Below the pieces are notes generated by a model, which did no database searches, had not been told where the DNA came from, and worked only from the letters and a program-made list of their open reading frames with translations. DNA of 64,000 bases from NCBI GenBank assembly GCA_002389665.1, contig DGNO01000001.1, positions 459,564 to 523,563 of the forward strand, given 5' to 3'. This DNA comes from Rhodobiaceae bacterium UBA4490 (GTDB lineage: Bacteria; Pseudomonadota; Alphaproteobacteria; Parvibaculales; Parvibaculaceae). Below are positions 55,596 to 64,000 of this stretch, in pieces; position 1 is the first letter of the stretch, and every line of letters begins with the position of its first letter. Made by a program: the position numbers and the translations under genes.

Positions 55596-57320
55596 TCAGA
55601 TATCCGCGTAACAATGTTTTTCCGCAGCCCCGCCCGGATGCGTCACCGCGCCTTTGCGCGCCGTGCCGACAAGCTGAGCATATTTCCAAAGCGCGCCTGA
55701 GGCATAATCGGTTTCAAGCGGCTTCCAGTTCTTCCGCCGTGCTTCCAGAACGTCGTCATTCACCTCAAGATCGATACGGCCTTTTTCCGCATCGATGGTG
55801 ATCATGTCGCCGGTCTCGACCAGCGCAATGGGGCCGCCCACGGCGGCTTCCGGCCCCACATGGCCGATGCAGAAGCCGCGTGTCGCGCCGGAAAAACGCC
55901 CATCGGTGATGAGCGCCACTTTGTCGCCCATGCCCTGCCCGTAAAGGGCGGCGGTGGTGGAGAGCATTTCGCGCATACCCGGCCCGCCCCTGGGACCTTC
56001 ATAGCGGATGATCAGAACTTCGCCTTCTTCATATTGCCGGTTCTCAACCGCCTCGAAGGCTTCTTCCTCGCAGTCGAACACCCGTGCCGGGCCGCGGAAC
56101 CGCAAGGTCTGCATGCCCGCAACTTTGACGATCGCCCCATCCGGCGCGAGCGTGCCCTGCAGGCCGACAACACCGCCGGTGGGCGAAAGCGGGTTCGTCA
56201 CCGGATAGATCACTTTCTGATCGGCGTTGAAGGTGATGCCTTCCAGATTCTCTTCCAGCGTCTTGCCCGTCACCGTCAGGCAGTCGCCGTGCAGATAACC
56301 GCCATCCAAAAGCGTGCGCAGCAGCATGGGCATGCCGCCTGCCTCATACATGTCTTTGGCGACATATTGCCCGCCGGGTTTGAGATCGACGATATAGGGC
56401 GTCTTTTTGAAAATCTCCGCAACTTCCAGCAGATCGAAATCGATGCCCGCCTCATGGGCCATGGCTGGAAGATGCAACCCGCCATTGGTGGAGCCGCCCG
56501 TTGCAGCCACGACGGTTGCCGCGTTTTCAAACGCCTTGCGGGTGCAAATATCGCGCGGGCGGATGTTCTGCGCGATAAGGTTCATGACCGCGCGGCCAGA
56601 GGCTTCGGCATACTCGTCCCGGCTTTCATAAGGCGCAGGCGCGCCGGCGGAGTTCGGCAGCGCGAGGCCGATCGCTTCGGACACGCAGGCCATCGTATTT
56701 GCCGTGAACTGTCCGCCGCAGGCCCCGGCGCTTGGGCAAGCCACGCACTCGAGTGCCAGTAGCTCTTCATCCGGCAAATTGCCCGCCGAATGCTGCCCGA
56801 CCGCCTCGAACACATCGAGCACCGTCACGTCTTTATCCTTGTAGCGGCCCGGTAGGATCGAGCCGCCATACATGAAAACGCTCGGCACATTGAGCCGGAG
56901 CATGGACATCATCATGCCCGGCAGGGATTTATCGCAGCCTGCGATGCCCACCAGCGCATCATAACAATGCCCGCGCATGGTCAGCTCGACGGAATCGGCG
57001 ATGACGTCCCGGCTTGCGAGCGAGGATTTCATCCCCTGATGACCCATGGCGATGCCATCCGTCACCGTGATAGTGGTGAACTCGCGCGGCGTCCCATGCG
57101 CCTCGTTGACGCCTTTCTTCACCGCCTGAGCCTGGCGCTGCAATGCGATGTTGCACGGCGCGGCTTCGTTCCAGCAGGTGGCAACGCCGACAAAGGGGCG
57201 GTGAATTTCTTCATCGCTCAACCCCATCGCATAATAGTAGGAGCGGTGCGGCGCCCGCTCCGGCCCTTCCGTCACGTGACGGCTCGGCAATTTCGATTTG
57301 TCGAAACTCTTGGCATCCAT
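55596..57320 (-). CDS. ilvD: Dihydroxy-acid dehydratase
   Basis: IlvD dehydrates dihydroxy acids in valine, isoleucine and pantothenate synthesis and uses an Fe-S cluster. From ATG 57320, after AAGGAG, it is 574 residues. Cluster cysteines sit in [26 protein letters not shown] and [21 protein letters not shown]. The late segments [21 protein letters not shown] and HPGGAA are typical. The frame is open 18 codons further upstream, but without family similarity. It is followed by the PP-loop gene and is divergent from the alcohol dehydrogenase gene. Confidence 0.97.
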   Translation of the reverse strand: MDAKSFDKSKLPSRHVTEGPERAPHRSYYYAMGLSDEEIHRPFVGVATCWNEAAPCNIALQRQAQAVKKGVNEAHGTPREFTTITVTDGIAMGHQGMKSSLASRDVIADSVELTMRGHCYDALVGIAGCDKSLPGMMMSMLRLNVPSVFMYGGSILPGRYKDKDVTVLDVFEAVGQHSAGNLPDEELLALECVACPSAGACGGQFTANTMACVSEAIGLALPNSAGAPAPYESRDEYAEASGRAVMNLIAQNIRPRDICTRKAFENAATVVAATGGSTNGGLHLPAMAHEAGIDFDLLEVAEIFKKTPYIVDLKPGGQYVAKDMYEAGGMPMLLRTLLDGGYLHGDCLTVTGKTLEENLEGITFNADQKVIYPVTNPLSPTGGVVGLQGTLAPDGAIVKVAGMQTLRFRGPARVFDCEEEAFEAVENRQYEEGEVLIIRYEGPRGGPGMREMLSTTAALYGQGMGDKVALITDGRFSGATRGFCIGHVGPEAAVGGPIALVETGDMITIDAEKGRIDLEVNDDVLEARRKNWKPLETDYASGALWKYAQLVGTARKGAVTHPGGAAEKHCYADI

Positions 57321-57538
57321 GGAAGCGCTCCTTTTGACGAACCGGCAGCCTTGCCGCGCGATAGTAGGCAGCAAAGGCGGGGGGAACCACCCCGGAAACG
57401 GTATTTTTCCGCCGATTGGCCCGCTTCGCCTAGGGTGCGCCCTTTCTCCAATTGACCCTCACGCCCCCCGGGGTCAAGATTTTCCCAACGCACGGGCTCA
57501 CGTGCGGCGCATAAGCGGAAACGAACAGGGAGAAAGCC

Positions 57539-58627
57539 ATGAAAGCGGCAGTATTGCGCGAAGTGGGGAAACCGCTTCAAATCGAAAATGTGCAGATCAA
57601 CAAGCCAGGCCCCCATGAAGTGCTGATCCGCACCGTCGCGGCCGGCGTCTGCCATTCCGACCTTCACTTTCTGGAAGGCAAATACCCCTACCCGCTGCCT
57701 GCCATTCTCGGCCATGAAAGCGCGGGCGTCGTCGAACAGGTGGGCTCGGAAGTGCGCACGGTGAAGCCCGGCGATCATGTCGTTACCTGTCTATCAGCCT
57801 ATTGCGGGCACTGCGAGCACTGCCTGACGGGGCATCTTTCCCGCTGCATGAGCCCGGAGACACAGCGCCAGGCCGAAGAAGAGCAGCGCCTGAAAGCCGC
57901 CGACGATGCGGCGATGTTCCAGTTCCTCAATCTTTCATCTTTTGCTGAGCAGATGCTCATTCACGAACATGCCTGCACGCCGATCCGTAAAGACATGCCG
58001 CTCGATCTTGCCGCCCTTATCGGCTGTTCGGTGACGACCGGCGTCGGCGCGGTCATTCACACATCGAGCGTGCGTCCGGGTGAGACCGTGGCCGTTGTCG
58101 GCTGCGGCGGCATCGGCCTTGCCGCCATCAATGGCGCGGCGATTGCCGGCGCCGGGCGCATCATCGCCATCGATGCCATCGGCTCGAAACTCAACCTTGC
58201 CAAGGAATTCGGCGCGACGGATGTCATCAACGCGAAAGACGGCGATCCGGTGCAGCAGGTGCTGGACTTGACAGGCGGCGGCGTGCATCACTCTTTCGAA
58301 GCCGTGGGCCTCAAGCAAACCGCCGAGCAAAGCTTCAAGATGCTGGGCAAAGGCGGCACCGCCAACATTATCGGCATGATCCCCGTCGGCGTGCATATCG
58401 AACTGCACGGCGCGGAGTTTCTACAAGAAAAACGCATCCAGGGCTCCAACATGGGCTCGAACCGTTTCCCGGTGGATATGCCCCGCTATGTCGACTTCTA
58501 CATGAACGGCAAACTGAAACTCGATCAGATGATTTCCCGCCGCATCAAGCTGGAAGACGTAAACGAGGCGTTCGAGGAGCTCAAGAAAGGCGAGATCGCC
58601 CGCTCCGTCATCATGTTCGATCAGTAA
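57539..58627 (+). CDS. Zinc-dependent alcohol dehydrogenase (MDR family, class III-like)
   Basis: This NAD-dependent medium-chain dehydrogenase has 362 residues. The catalytic zinc site reads GVCHSDLHFLEG (Cys38) and GHESAGVVEQVG. The structural zinc site has four cysteines in YCGHCEHCLTGHLSRC. The Rossmann motif is VVGCGGIGLAAINGAAIAGA. Long helical inserts (AEEEQRLKAADDAAMF) are typical of this group. ATG 57539 follows GGGAG. The natural alcohol is unknown; an unusual-alcohol or formaldehyde-type role is possible. It ends at a strong hairpin shared with the convergent HD-domain gene. Confidence 0.9.
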   Translation: MKAAVLREVGKPLQIENVQINKPGPHEVLIRTVAAGVCHSDLHFLEGKYPYPLPAILGHESAGVVEQVGSEVRTVKPGDHVVTCLSAYCGHCEHCLTGHLSRCMSPETQRQAEEEQRLKAADDAAMFQFLNLSSFAEQMLIHEHACTPIRKDMPLDLAALIGCSVTTGVGAVIHTSSVRPGETVAVVGCGGIGLAAINGAAIAGAGRIIAIDAIGSKLNLAKEFGATDVINAKDGDPVQQVLDLTGGGVHHSFEAVGLKQTAEQSFKMLGKGGTANIIGMIPVGVHIELHGAEFLQEKRIQGSNMGSNRFPVDMPRYVDFYMNGKLKLDQMISRRIKLEDVNEAFEELKKGEIARSVIMFDQ

Positions 58628-58643
58628 GGTCAAGACATAGAGT

Positions 58644-58675
58644 AAAAAGGCGCCGGATTGCTCCGGCGCCTTTTT
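58644..58675. terminator. Bidirectional rho-independent terminator
   Basis: AAAAAGGCGCCGG and CCGGCGCCTTTTT are perfect 13-base complements around a six-base loop. T-runs flank both directions. The hairpin lies between the alcohol dehydrogenase stop and the last base of the convergent HD-domain gene, so it should end both transcripts. Confidence 0.92.
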
Positions 58676-59295
58676 CATGCCCAATCATCGAAGGAAGAAG
58701 CATCCAGCAACTTCAGCATGCCCTGATCGCGGCTCACATGGGCAATGTGACAATCGGGTTTTGCGGAAATTTGAGCGCCGATCCGCTCCCGGAAAAGCGC
58801 CTTACACCCGAGACGCGGAAACTCATCCAGAATAGCGCTGGCTTCCTTTTCCGGGATTTCATCGAGACGCAGACCTGTAATGTCGATCAATGTACCCAGA
58901 TGCAAAAGCGCAACCTCATCGCGGGCATCTGCGCCCGCCGCCAGATCCGTGTGGAGCAGAATTGCATCGTGAATGAGCGACGCCTTCTTTTCTGCATATC
59001 CTTTTGACAGAAGAAAACGCTCCGCAGCCACGGCGCCGTTTTTCTCGAAATCGTCTGGCCCGTCATAAGGCGCCTCAAGGCCGAGATCATGCAGCACGGC
59101 GGCGATGAACAGCGCTTCGGCATCGGGTTTCCGGCCGAGACTTTTGCCGATCACCGCCCCATAGCGGTAACTGCGCAGACAGTGATTGATCATGGTTTGG
59201 CCCGAGACGCCACGCAGCAAAGCGGTCGCGGCTTCAGCCATATCTGTGTCGGGATAAAGGATACCGTCGAGATCGGGAGTGAGTTTCATTTTCAT
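58675..59295 (-). CDS. HD-domain hydrolase
   Basis: The 206-residue product is a single HD-domain protein with metal-binding residues in MINHCLRSYRYGAVIGKSL, FIAAVLHDLGLEAPYDG and DFEKNGAVAAERFLLSKG. The spacing is like that of cyanamide hydratase or small phosphohydrolases, but I cannot name the substrate. It has no signal peptide. ATG 59295 and ATG 59289 are both possible starts (MKMKLTPDLDG). Its stop sits at the edge of a bidirectional terminator, and it is divergent from the DUF2852 gene. Confidence 0.82.
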   Translation of the reverse strand: MKMKLTPDLDGILYPDTDMAEAATALLRGVSGQTMINHCLRSYRYGAVIGKSLGRKPDAEALFIAAVLHDLGLEAPYDGPDDFEKNGAVAAERFLLSKGYAEKKASLIHDAILLHTDLAAGADARDEVALLHLGTLIDITGLRLDEIPEKEASAILDEFPRLGCKALFRERIGAQISAKPDCHIAHVSRDQGMLKLLDASSFDDWA

Positions 59296-59372
59296 GCTCC
59301 AGGTTGTGCCCTGGAAAGCTGCCAGCTAGGCGGCCTGGCTGAAATGACAAAGCCCGCACCGTTTCCGCCATT

Positions 59373-59385
59373 TTACAAATTGTAA
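59373..59385. promoter_or_regulatory. 13-base palindrome between divergent genes
   Basis: TTACAA-A-TTGTAA is a perfect palindrome with one central base. It lies 78 bases from the HD-domain gene start and 73 bases before the DUF2852 gene, which face away from each other. Its position and form suit a dimeric repressor or activator site; no regulator gene is adjacent. The palindrome is seen directly, and its function is inferred. Confidence 0.45.
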
Positions 59386-59457
59386 CAACGCTCTCCCGCC
59401 GCTTGAAACGGGCCGCCACCCCGCACATTTCCAAAAGGTCACCAACGGAGGACACCC

Positions 59458-59862
59458 ATGTCTCACTCTGCAAACGCCGCCTCATCCGGCAGTCCCCTTG
59501 CAGCCATCGGCCTTGAACGGATGGACGATTGGCCGAAAGGCGCCTGGATCGCGATGATGATCGGCGGGTTCATCGTTTTCTGGCCACTCGGCCTTGCCAT
59601 TCTCGGTTACATGATTTGGAGCGGAAAAATGCGCGGTTGGAAGAATAGCTGCAGACACGCGGGCCGCCGGCACCGGTCCCGCCCGACAGGCAACACGGCT
59701 TTCGATGCCTACCGGGAAGAAACCTTGAAACGGCTCGAAGAGGAGCAGCACACCTTCGAGGAATTCCTCGACCGCCTGCGCCGCGCCAAGGACGAGAAGG
59801 AATTCGAGGACTTCATGGCCTCGCGCAAAGGCCCGGCGGCGGATAGTTCCGCTTCCGTTTAA
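59458..59862 (+). CDS. DUF2852-family membrane protein
   Basis: The 134-residue product belongs to the DUF2852 family, which I know mostly from Alphaproteobacteria. Its single membrane segment (AWIAMMIGGFIVFWPLGLAI) is followed by the basic loop SGKMRGWKNS. The C-terminal half is a charged amphipathic helix (FDAYREETLKRLEEEQ, EFLDRLRRAKDEKEF). ATG 59458 follows GGAGG. The function is unknown. It is divergent from the HD-domain gene and convergent with valS, with a 34-base palindrome between it and valS. Confidence 0.85.
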   Translation: MSHSANAASSGSPLAAIGLERMDDWPKGAWIAMMIGGFIVFWPLGLAILGYMIWSGKMRGWKNSCRHAGRRHRSRPTGNTAFDAYREETLKRLEEEQHTFEEFLDRLRRAKDEKEFEDFMASRKGPAADSSASV

Positions 59863-59872
59863 ACGTCCCCCG

Positions 59873-59906
59873 CGTCACCCCTTGGGCTTAAGCCCCAGGG
59901 GTGACG
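59873..59906. repeat. 34-base near-perfect palindrome between the DUF2852 gene and valS
   Basis: The left arm CGTCACCCCTTGGGCTT and the right arm AAGCCCCAGGGGTGACG pair over 17 positions with a single mismatch and no loop. It lies between two convergent genes, 10 bases after the DUF2852 stop and eight before the valS stop. No T-run follows. Its layout resembles the dispersed GTCATCCC-type palindromes I recall from alphaproteobacterial chromosomes; it may also act as a transcript end. Confidence 0.7.
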
Positions 59907-59914
59907 TAATGGGA

Positions 59915-62590
59915 TCAGGACATGTTTTCGATCTGCTTGAGCGCGTCCGACAGTTTGGCTTGCTTCACCAAAGCCTCTTCCCGGCGCTCGCGCTGCTCTT
60001 CGACCACATGTTCCGGCGCCTTGGAAACGAATTTCTCGTTCGCCAGTTTCTGATCGATCTGCTTGACGTCTTTGGCAAGCTTGTCGATTTCTTTTTTCAG
60101 CCGGTCCATTTCGGCCGACAGATCCATCACGCCGGCAAGCGGCAGCAGGATCGTGGCTTCATCCAGCACGATTTGCACCGAACCCTTGGGCGCCGGGCCG
60201 TCCAGCACTTCGGCGCTTTCAAGGCGGGCAAGCCGCGTGATGATGTCCTTGTGACGCTCCAGCCGGGCAAGGCTCGTCTCATTCGCGCCCGAAATGAGTA
60301 GCGGAATTTTCGCGCCAGCGGGCACGTTCATTTCCGCGCGCACCGAACGCACATCGGTAATGAAGCGGATCACCCAGTCCATCTCGCTTTGCGCGGCTTC
60401 ATCGACAAGCCCGTCCAGCGCCGGCCAGTCCGACACGATGAGCATGCCGGCGCGCGGTGCGCCGGTTTCGCCCGTGCGCTGCCACAGCTCTTCGGTGAGG
60501 AAGGGCATGAAGGGATGCAGCAGTTTCAAAATCTGATCGAGCACCCAGGCCGCCGTCGCCCGCGTTTCGGCTTTCGCTGCTTCATCCTCGCCGTTCAGGA
60601 GGGGTTTTGAGAATTCCACATACCAGTCACAGAAGACGTTCCAGACGAAACGGTAGAGCGCGCCTGCCGCCTCGTTGAAGCGGTAGCCCTCAAGCTCTTC
60701 GGTGACCTTGCGCGCGGTCTGTTCGGCCTCGCCGACGATCCAGCGGTTCAGCGTGTGCTGAACGGCGCCCGGATCGAACCCTTCCTGGCGCACGCATTCA
60801 TTCATCTCGCAGAAGCGGGCGGCGTTCCAGAGCTTCGTGCCGAAATTGCGGTAGCCTTCCACCCGGCTGGTCGCCAACTTGATGTCGCGGCCCTGCGCGG
60901 CCATGGCCGCCAGCGTGAAACGCAGCGCATCGGCGCCGTACTCGTCGACAAGGCTCAACGGGTCGATGACGTTGCCCTTCGACTTCGACATCTTCTGGCC
61001 CTTCTCGTCGCGGACAAGGGCGTGGATATAGACGTCGCGGAACGGCACATCATCCATGAAGTGCAGGCCCATCATCATCATCCGGGCGACCCAGAAGAAG
61101 ATGATGTCAAAACCTGTGACAAGTACGCTCGTCGTGTAATAACGCTCGAGCTCCGGCGTCTTATCCGGCCAGCCGAGCGTCGAGAAGGCCCAGAGCCCGG
61201 ACGAGAACCAGGTGTCGAGCACGTCCGGATCGCGCGTCAGCTCGGTCTCTTTTCCGTAGTGAGCCTTGGCGAGAGAGGCGGCTTCCGCCTCATCATAAGC
61301 GACGAAGATTTCCCCGTCCGGCCCATACCAGGCAGGGATCTGATGGCCCCACCAAAGCTGTCGGGAAATACACCAGGGCTGGATGTTCCGCATCCATTCA
61401 AAATAAGTCTTTTCCCAATTCTTCGGCACGAAACGGGTCTTGCCCTGCTCGACCGCTTCAACGGCGGGCTTGGCAAGCGTTGCCGCATCCACATACCACT
61501 GGTCCGTCAGCCAAGGCTCGATCACCACATCCGAACGGTCCCCATAAGGCACCTGCAAGGTGTGATCGTCGATCTTTTCCAGAAGGCCAAGCTCGTCGAG
61601 ATCGGCAACGATGCGCTTACGCGCTTCAAACCGGTCGAGACCCTGATATTTCTCCGGTACGTTCTCGTTCAGCTTCGCATGCTGATCGAAAATATTGATC
61701 ATCGGCAAATCGTGGCGGCGGCCGACCTCAAAGTCGTTGAAGTCATGAGCCGGCGTGATCTTCACCGCGCCCGAGCCTTGCTCAGGGTCCGCGTGTTCAT
61801 CGCCGACAATGGGAATGAGCCGGCCGACGAGCGGCAGCACGACGTTCTTTCCGATCAGATGCTGACAGCGCTCGTCTTCCGGGTTCACGGCAACGGCGGT
61901 GTCGCCCAGCATGGTTTCAGGCCGCGTGGTGGCGACGGTGATGAACGTGCCCTCCTCGCCTTCCACCGGATAGCGGAAATGCCAGAGGCTGCCCTTCGTT
62001 TCCTTCTGCACGACTTCGAGGTCCGAAATCGCGGTCAAGAGTTTCGGGTCCCAGTTCACAAGCCGCTTGTCTTTGTAGATGAGGCCATCGCGGTAAAGCT
62101 CGACGAAGACTTTCAACACCGCTTTGGAGAGCCCTTCGTCCATGGTGAAGCGCTCACGGCTCCAATCGCAGGAAGCGCCGAGGCGGCGCAGCTGATTGAT
62201 GATTGTCCCGCCGGATTCGCCCTTCCACTGCCAGACGCGTTCGACAAAGGCCTCGCGGCCCAAATCATGCCGCGTCACATTCGCGCCTTCCGCCGCCATC
62301 TGCCGCTCGACAACCATCTGCGTCGCGATGCCCGCATGGTCGGTGCCCGGCTGCCAGAGCACGTCCTTGCCGCGCATACGCTCGAAACGGATGAGGACAT
62401 CCTGCAGTGTGTTGTTGAGCGCATGGCCCATATGCAAGGAGCCCGTCACGTTGGGCGGGGGAATGACGATGCTGTAGGTGGGCGCGCCTTCGCCCGCCTT
62501 GCCCGCGCCGGCGCGAAACGCCCCGCTCTCCTCCCAGGCCCGGTAAAGCCGTTCTTCGGCCTCTTGCGGTTGGTAGGTCTTGTCCAGCAT
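59915..62590 (-). CDS. valS: Valyl-tRNA synthetase
   Basis: ValS charges tRNA-Val. The class I synthetase has HIGH as [21 protein letters not shown], the editing domain ([20 protein letters not shown]), KMSKS as [17 protein letters not shown], and a C-terminal coiled-coil arm ([20 protein letters not shown]). ATG 62590 is used because GAGGACGAC precedes it and [19 protein letters not shown] is the family start, giving 891 residues; the frame runs 19 codons further up. It lies downstream of popZ, separated from it by a terminator hairpin. Confidence 0.98.
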   Translation of the reverse strand: MLDKTYQPQEAEERLYRAWEESGAFRAGAGKAGEGAPTYSIVIPPPNVTGSLHMGHALNNTLQDVLIRFERMRGKDVLWQPGTDHAGIATQMVVERQMAAEGANVTRHDLGREAFVERVWQWKGESGGTIINQLRRLGASCDWSRERFTMDEGLSKAVLKVFVELYRDGLIYKDKRLVNWDPKLLTAISDLEVVQKETKGSLWHFRYPVEGEEGTFITVATTRPETMLGDTAVAVNPEDERCQHLIGKNVVLPLVGRLIPIVGDEHADPEQGSGAVKITPAHDFNDFEVGRRHDLPMINIFDQHAKLNENVPEKYQGLDRFEARKRIVADLDELGLLEKIDDHTLQVPYGDRSDVVIEPWLTDQWYVDAATLAKPAVEAVEQGKTRFVPKNWEKTYFEWMRNIQPWCISRQLWWGHQIPAWYGPDGEIFVAYDEAEAASLAKAHYGKETELTRDPDVLDTWFSSGLWAFSTLGWPDKTPELERYYTTSVLVTGFDIIFFWVARMMMMGLHFMDDVPFRDVYIHALVRDEKGQKMSKSKGNVIDPLSLVDEYGADALRFTLAAMAAQGRDIKLATSRVEGYRNFGTKLWNAARFCEMNECVRQEGFDPGAVQHTLNRWIVGEAEQTARKVTEELEGYRFNEAAGALYRFVWNVFCDWYVEFSKPLLNGEDEAAKAETRATAAWVLDQILKLLHPFMPFLTEELWQRTGETGAPRAGMLIVSDWPALDGLVDEAAQSEMDWVIRFITDVRSVRAEMNVPAGAKIPLLISGANETSLARLERHKDIITRLARLESAEVLDGPAPKGSVQIVLDEATILLPLAGVMDLSAEMDRLKKEIDKLAKDVKQIDQKLANEKFVSKAPEHVVEEQRERREEALVKQAKLSDALKQIENMS

Positions 62591-62701
62591 GTCGTCCTCG
62601 TTGCTCAAAAGCTGCTTGAAAAGCAGGGTGCGGAGCCCCGTCCGCAATCATGAAAGGCGCGCCCGGTTTAGAGCACAGCCGCCCGAAGGCATCAAGCATG
62701 G

Positions 62702-62741
62702 CAAAGAAAAGGGCCGCCTCGCGGTGATTACGAAGCGGCCC
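62702..62741 (-). terminator. Terminator between popZ and valS
   Basis: On the minus strand, GGGCCGC and GCGGCCC pair around a 17-base loop and are followed by TTTTCTTTGC. It lies about 25 bases after the popZ stop, so valS should have its own promoter within about 110 bases of its start. Confidence 0.7.
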
Positions 62742-62764
62742 GAAACTCTGTCATGCAGGAGTGG

Positions 62765-63439
62765 TTACGGCCGCCGCCGCGATACCCGTTCGATCTCCTC
62801 GCGTACCATCTGCTCGACCATTTCCGGCAGGTTGGCATCCAGCCAATCCTTCAGCATGGGCTTGAGCATATCGGCCACCAGATCCTCCAGCGTACGGGAA
62901 TTGCCCGACGAGGTAAGAATGGAACTGGCCAGCGCGCCAAAGGCCGCAGACGCCGCGCTTTGAGCTTCATTGGAAAGCAGGCGGTCATCCGTCATTTCCG
63001 GGCGCGGCGCAGGCGCAGGCTCCGGCTCGAAAGCGGCTGGCTCGGGCTCAGGTTCGGGTTCCGGCTCCGGCTCGGCTTCCTCTTCCATGAAGGCCACATC
63101 AGCCTCTTCCTCGGCCGGCTCGTCCACATCGAAAGATACTTCAGGCTCCGGTTCCGGCGCAGGTTCCGGCTCGGGCTCGGGCTCGGGTTCTGGTTCCGGC
63201 TCAGGTTCGGGCTCCGGCATCGGTTCGGGCTCAGGTTCCGGCGGGGCCGCCGGTGCCGCTTCCAGCGCTTCCGTCAGCTCCATAATATCTTCTTCGAACG
63301 ATTCATCGCCCGCTTCCGGCTCAGCCTCGGCTTCCGGCGCCGGCGCATCGCTCTTGGTGCCATCCTCGGAAATGATCCGGCGAATAGACGCCAGGATCTC
63401 CTCCATGGTCGGTTCCTGACCGTCGCTATTGCTACTCAT
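62765..63439 (-). CDS. popZ: PopZ/DUF2497 polar organizing protein
   Basis: PopZ forms a polar network that anchors chromosome origins and recruits cell-cycle regulators. The 224-residue product has the three-part PopZ layout. An N-terminal helix ([19 protein letters not shown]) is followed by a long acidic Pro-Glu linker of about 110 residues. The C-terminal oligomerisation helices read [20 protein letters not shown] and [20 protein letters not shown]. The linker is longer and far more regular (alternating PE) than the Caulobacter one as I remember it. It lies between tolC and valS, the order typical of Alphaproteobacteria. Confidence 0.92.
   Translation of the reverse strand: MSSNSDGQEPTMEEILASIRRIISEDGTKSDAPAPEAEAEPEAGDESFEEDIMELTEALEAAPAAPPEPEPEPMPEPEPEPEPEPEPEPEPEPAPEPEPEVSFDVDEPAEEEADVAFMEEEAEPEPEPEPEPEPAAFEPEPAPAPRPEMTDDRLLSNEAQSAASAAFGALASSILTSSGNSRTLEDLVADMLKPMLKDWLDANLPEMVEQMVREEIERVSRRRP
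63037..63077 (-). repeat. Hexamer-like repeat within popZ (PE repeat, C-terminal block)
   Basis: About six to seven imperfect copies of a GGYTCN-type hexamer encode a short Pro-Glu run in popZ on the minus strand. Codon variation among copies suggests old slippage followed by drift. It is coding sequence, not a CRISPR array, because the units are six bases and lack spacers. Confidence 0.7.
63141..63242 (-). repeat. Hexamer-like repeat within popZ (PE repeat, main block)
   Basis: Roughly 17 imperfect GGYTCN hexamers encode alternating Pro and Glu in the popZ linker. Only third and sixth bases vary much, so the reading frame and the acid-proline pattern are preserved. Length variation between strains is likely by replication slippage. 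Seen directly; variability is inferred. Confidence 0.75.
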
Positions 63440-63503
63440 CTATCGCACCTGTCCGGTTGATCGGTTTGCCAGCTTATGGCCCTTGGTCGTTCTTGGCCAT
63501 ATC

Positions 63504-63522
63504 TCCTGCATAACATGCAGGA
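63504..63522. promoter_or_regulatory. 8-bp inverted repeat between tolC and popZ
   Basis: TCCTGCAT and ATGCAGGA are perfect complements around AAC. The element lies between the popZ start and the tolC stop. No T-run follows on the minus strand, so it may be an operator for popZ or a weak transcript-end hairpin of tolC. Confidence 0.4.
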
Positions 63523-63550
63523 TGCTAACAAACGTTATGCCGGCCCCCTC

Positions 63551-64000
63551 TTATTCGTCCTCGATACCCCAGCCGATCCACTTATCGGCCACCTGCTCAT
63601 AATTGCGCTGCGGATCGTAACGCTCGACATCGAGCCCGATCTGCTCCACCGAGAGCCCCCCAATTGCGGCCAGAAGCGAAAATCCGGCCACATATTCGTT
63701 CCGCTGGGCGGAAACGAGCTGCACCTGGGAATCCAGAAGCTCCTGCTCGGCGTCCAGCACATCAAGCGTGGTGCGCGCGCCCACCTGTTCTTCCTGGCGC
63801 ACGCCGTCCAGCGCGATTTCGTTGGCGTTAACCTGCTCCGTGCTCGAGCGGATCACCGCTTTCGAGGCCCGGTACTGTTCCCAGGCGTTCTGCACGCTCT
63901 CATCCACCTGACGCAGCGTATCGGCCACTTGCAGGCGGTTTTGCGCATGAATTTGCTTGGCCTCGCGCACCCGCGAATATTCCGCGCCTGCCTGATAAAG
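63551..64000 (-). CDS. tolC: TolC-family outer-membrane efflux protein, C-terminal part (runs off the window)
   Basis: About 149 C-terminal residues are visible, and the gene continues past the right edge. Segments such as LYQAGAEYSRVREAK, LRQVDESVQNAWEQYRASKAV, LDGVRQEEQVGARTTLDVLDAEQELLDSQ and SAQRNEYVAGFSLLAAIGGL are the second-half helical repeats of TolC-type channels. These form the periplasmic tunnel for type I secretion and drug efflux. The end (YDPQRNYEQVADKWIGWG) is typical of alphaproteobacterial members. It lies upstream of popZ and valS, as in Caulobacter relatives. The true start is outside the window. Confidence 0.92.
   Translation of the reverse strand, partial: LYQAGAEYSRVREAKQIHAQNRLQVADTLRQVDESVQNAWEQYRASKAVIRSSTEQVNANEIALDGVRQEEQVGARTTLDVLDAEQELLDSQVQLVSAQRNEYVAGFSLLAAIGGLSVEQIGLDVERYDPQRNYEQVADKWIGWGIEDE

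Noticed and set aside
57452..57480. TTGACC and CAAGAT 17 bases apart, upstream of the alcohol dehydrogenase gene
   Set aside because: The -35 half is good but the -10 half matches only weakly, and part of the match comes from a local TTGACCC/GGGTCAA inverted repeat; too weak to call a promoter.
60755..62653. Open frame of 632 codons on the plus strand across valS
   Set aside because: It is antisense to valS with no recognisable domains; high GC keeps such frames open by chance.
63037..63242. Short tandem repeats that could suggest a CRISPR array
   Set aside because: Units are six bases, contiguous and in frame with popZ, with no spacers and no cas genes.
62970..63419. Gly-Ser repeat frame on the plus strand across popZ
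   Set aside because: It is the antisense reading of the Pro-Glu hexamer repeat, and both ends of PopZ match its family on the other strand.
1..64000. Search for insertion sequences, prophage genes, integrases, toxin-antitoxin pairs or defence systems
   Set aside because: No transposase, integrase, phage, restriction or Cas-like protein was seen; the window is mainly conserved core genes.

Overview
This window is about 64 kb of GC-rich chromosomal DNA from an alphaproteobacterium, probably in or near Hyphomicrobiales/Parvibaculales. The evidence is gene content and order: argS–SPOR–nagZ–scpA–scpB–tatABC–serS–surE–pcm–nlpD–yajC–secD–secF, gyrA–ssb//uvrA, queA–tgt, dgt//erpA–xthA and tolC–popZ–valS are all arrangements typical of this class. 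A PopZ/DUF2497 protein and a DUF2852 protein also point there, as do an alphaproteobacterial-type SOS box (GTTC-N7-GTTC) and a CtrA-type box (TTAA-N7-TTAAC). I see no insertion sequence, prophage, CRISPR array or integrase, and coding density is high.

Layout. 1–10.1 kb (mostly minus strand) holds the start of a TPR protein, glmS, glmU, a CapD-type membrane nucleotide-sugar dehydratase, galE, the bifunctional sulfate-activation gene cysNC, cysD, and a small membrane protein. Together these make UDP-GlcNAc, other nucleotide sugars and activated sulfate. 10.3–19.6 kb holds a SPOR lipoprotein, a beta-carbonic anhydrase, tRNA-Lys, then tgt–queA (queuosine), two cyclophilins, coaD, gyrA and ssb. 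20–31 kb (plus strand) holds uvrA, a Tat-exported PhoD-like phosphatase, two tandem paralogous amidases, a DUF3179 protein and trmFO.

31–50.7 kb is the large conserved envelope and chromosome block on the minus strand: an NDUFAF6-like protein, a Urate_ox_N-type membrane protein, an Mth938-like protein, SecF/SecD/YajC (with a divergent DUF815 ATPase), an NlpD-like lipoprotein, Pcm, SurE, SerS, TatC/B/A, ScpB/ScpA, NagZ, a SPOR protein, ArgS and Dgt. A DUF481 outer-membrane protein lies on the plus strand between argS and dgt. 50.9–59.9 kb is more mixed: erpA, xthA, an MlrC/M81 protein, an EthD-domain protein, a Sel1 protein, a PP-loop ATPase coupled to ilvD, a zinc alcohol dehydrogenase, an HD-domain protein and DUF2852. 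59.9–64 kb holds valS, popZ and the 3' end of a TolC-type gene.

I did not find a clearly new multi-gene system; most of the window is conserved housekeeping sequence. The best leads are a tgt product that has lost three of its four zinc ligands, a histone-H1-like lysine-rich tail on UvrA, a perfect 13-bp inverted repeat upstream of gyrA, a 34-nt palindrome between the DUF2852 gene and valS, and SOS-type and CtrA-type boxes. The clustering of PAPS-making genes with amino-sugar and nucleotide-sugar genes also deserves a look. All functional statements rest on reading motifs and gene order by eye; no database search was run.
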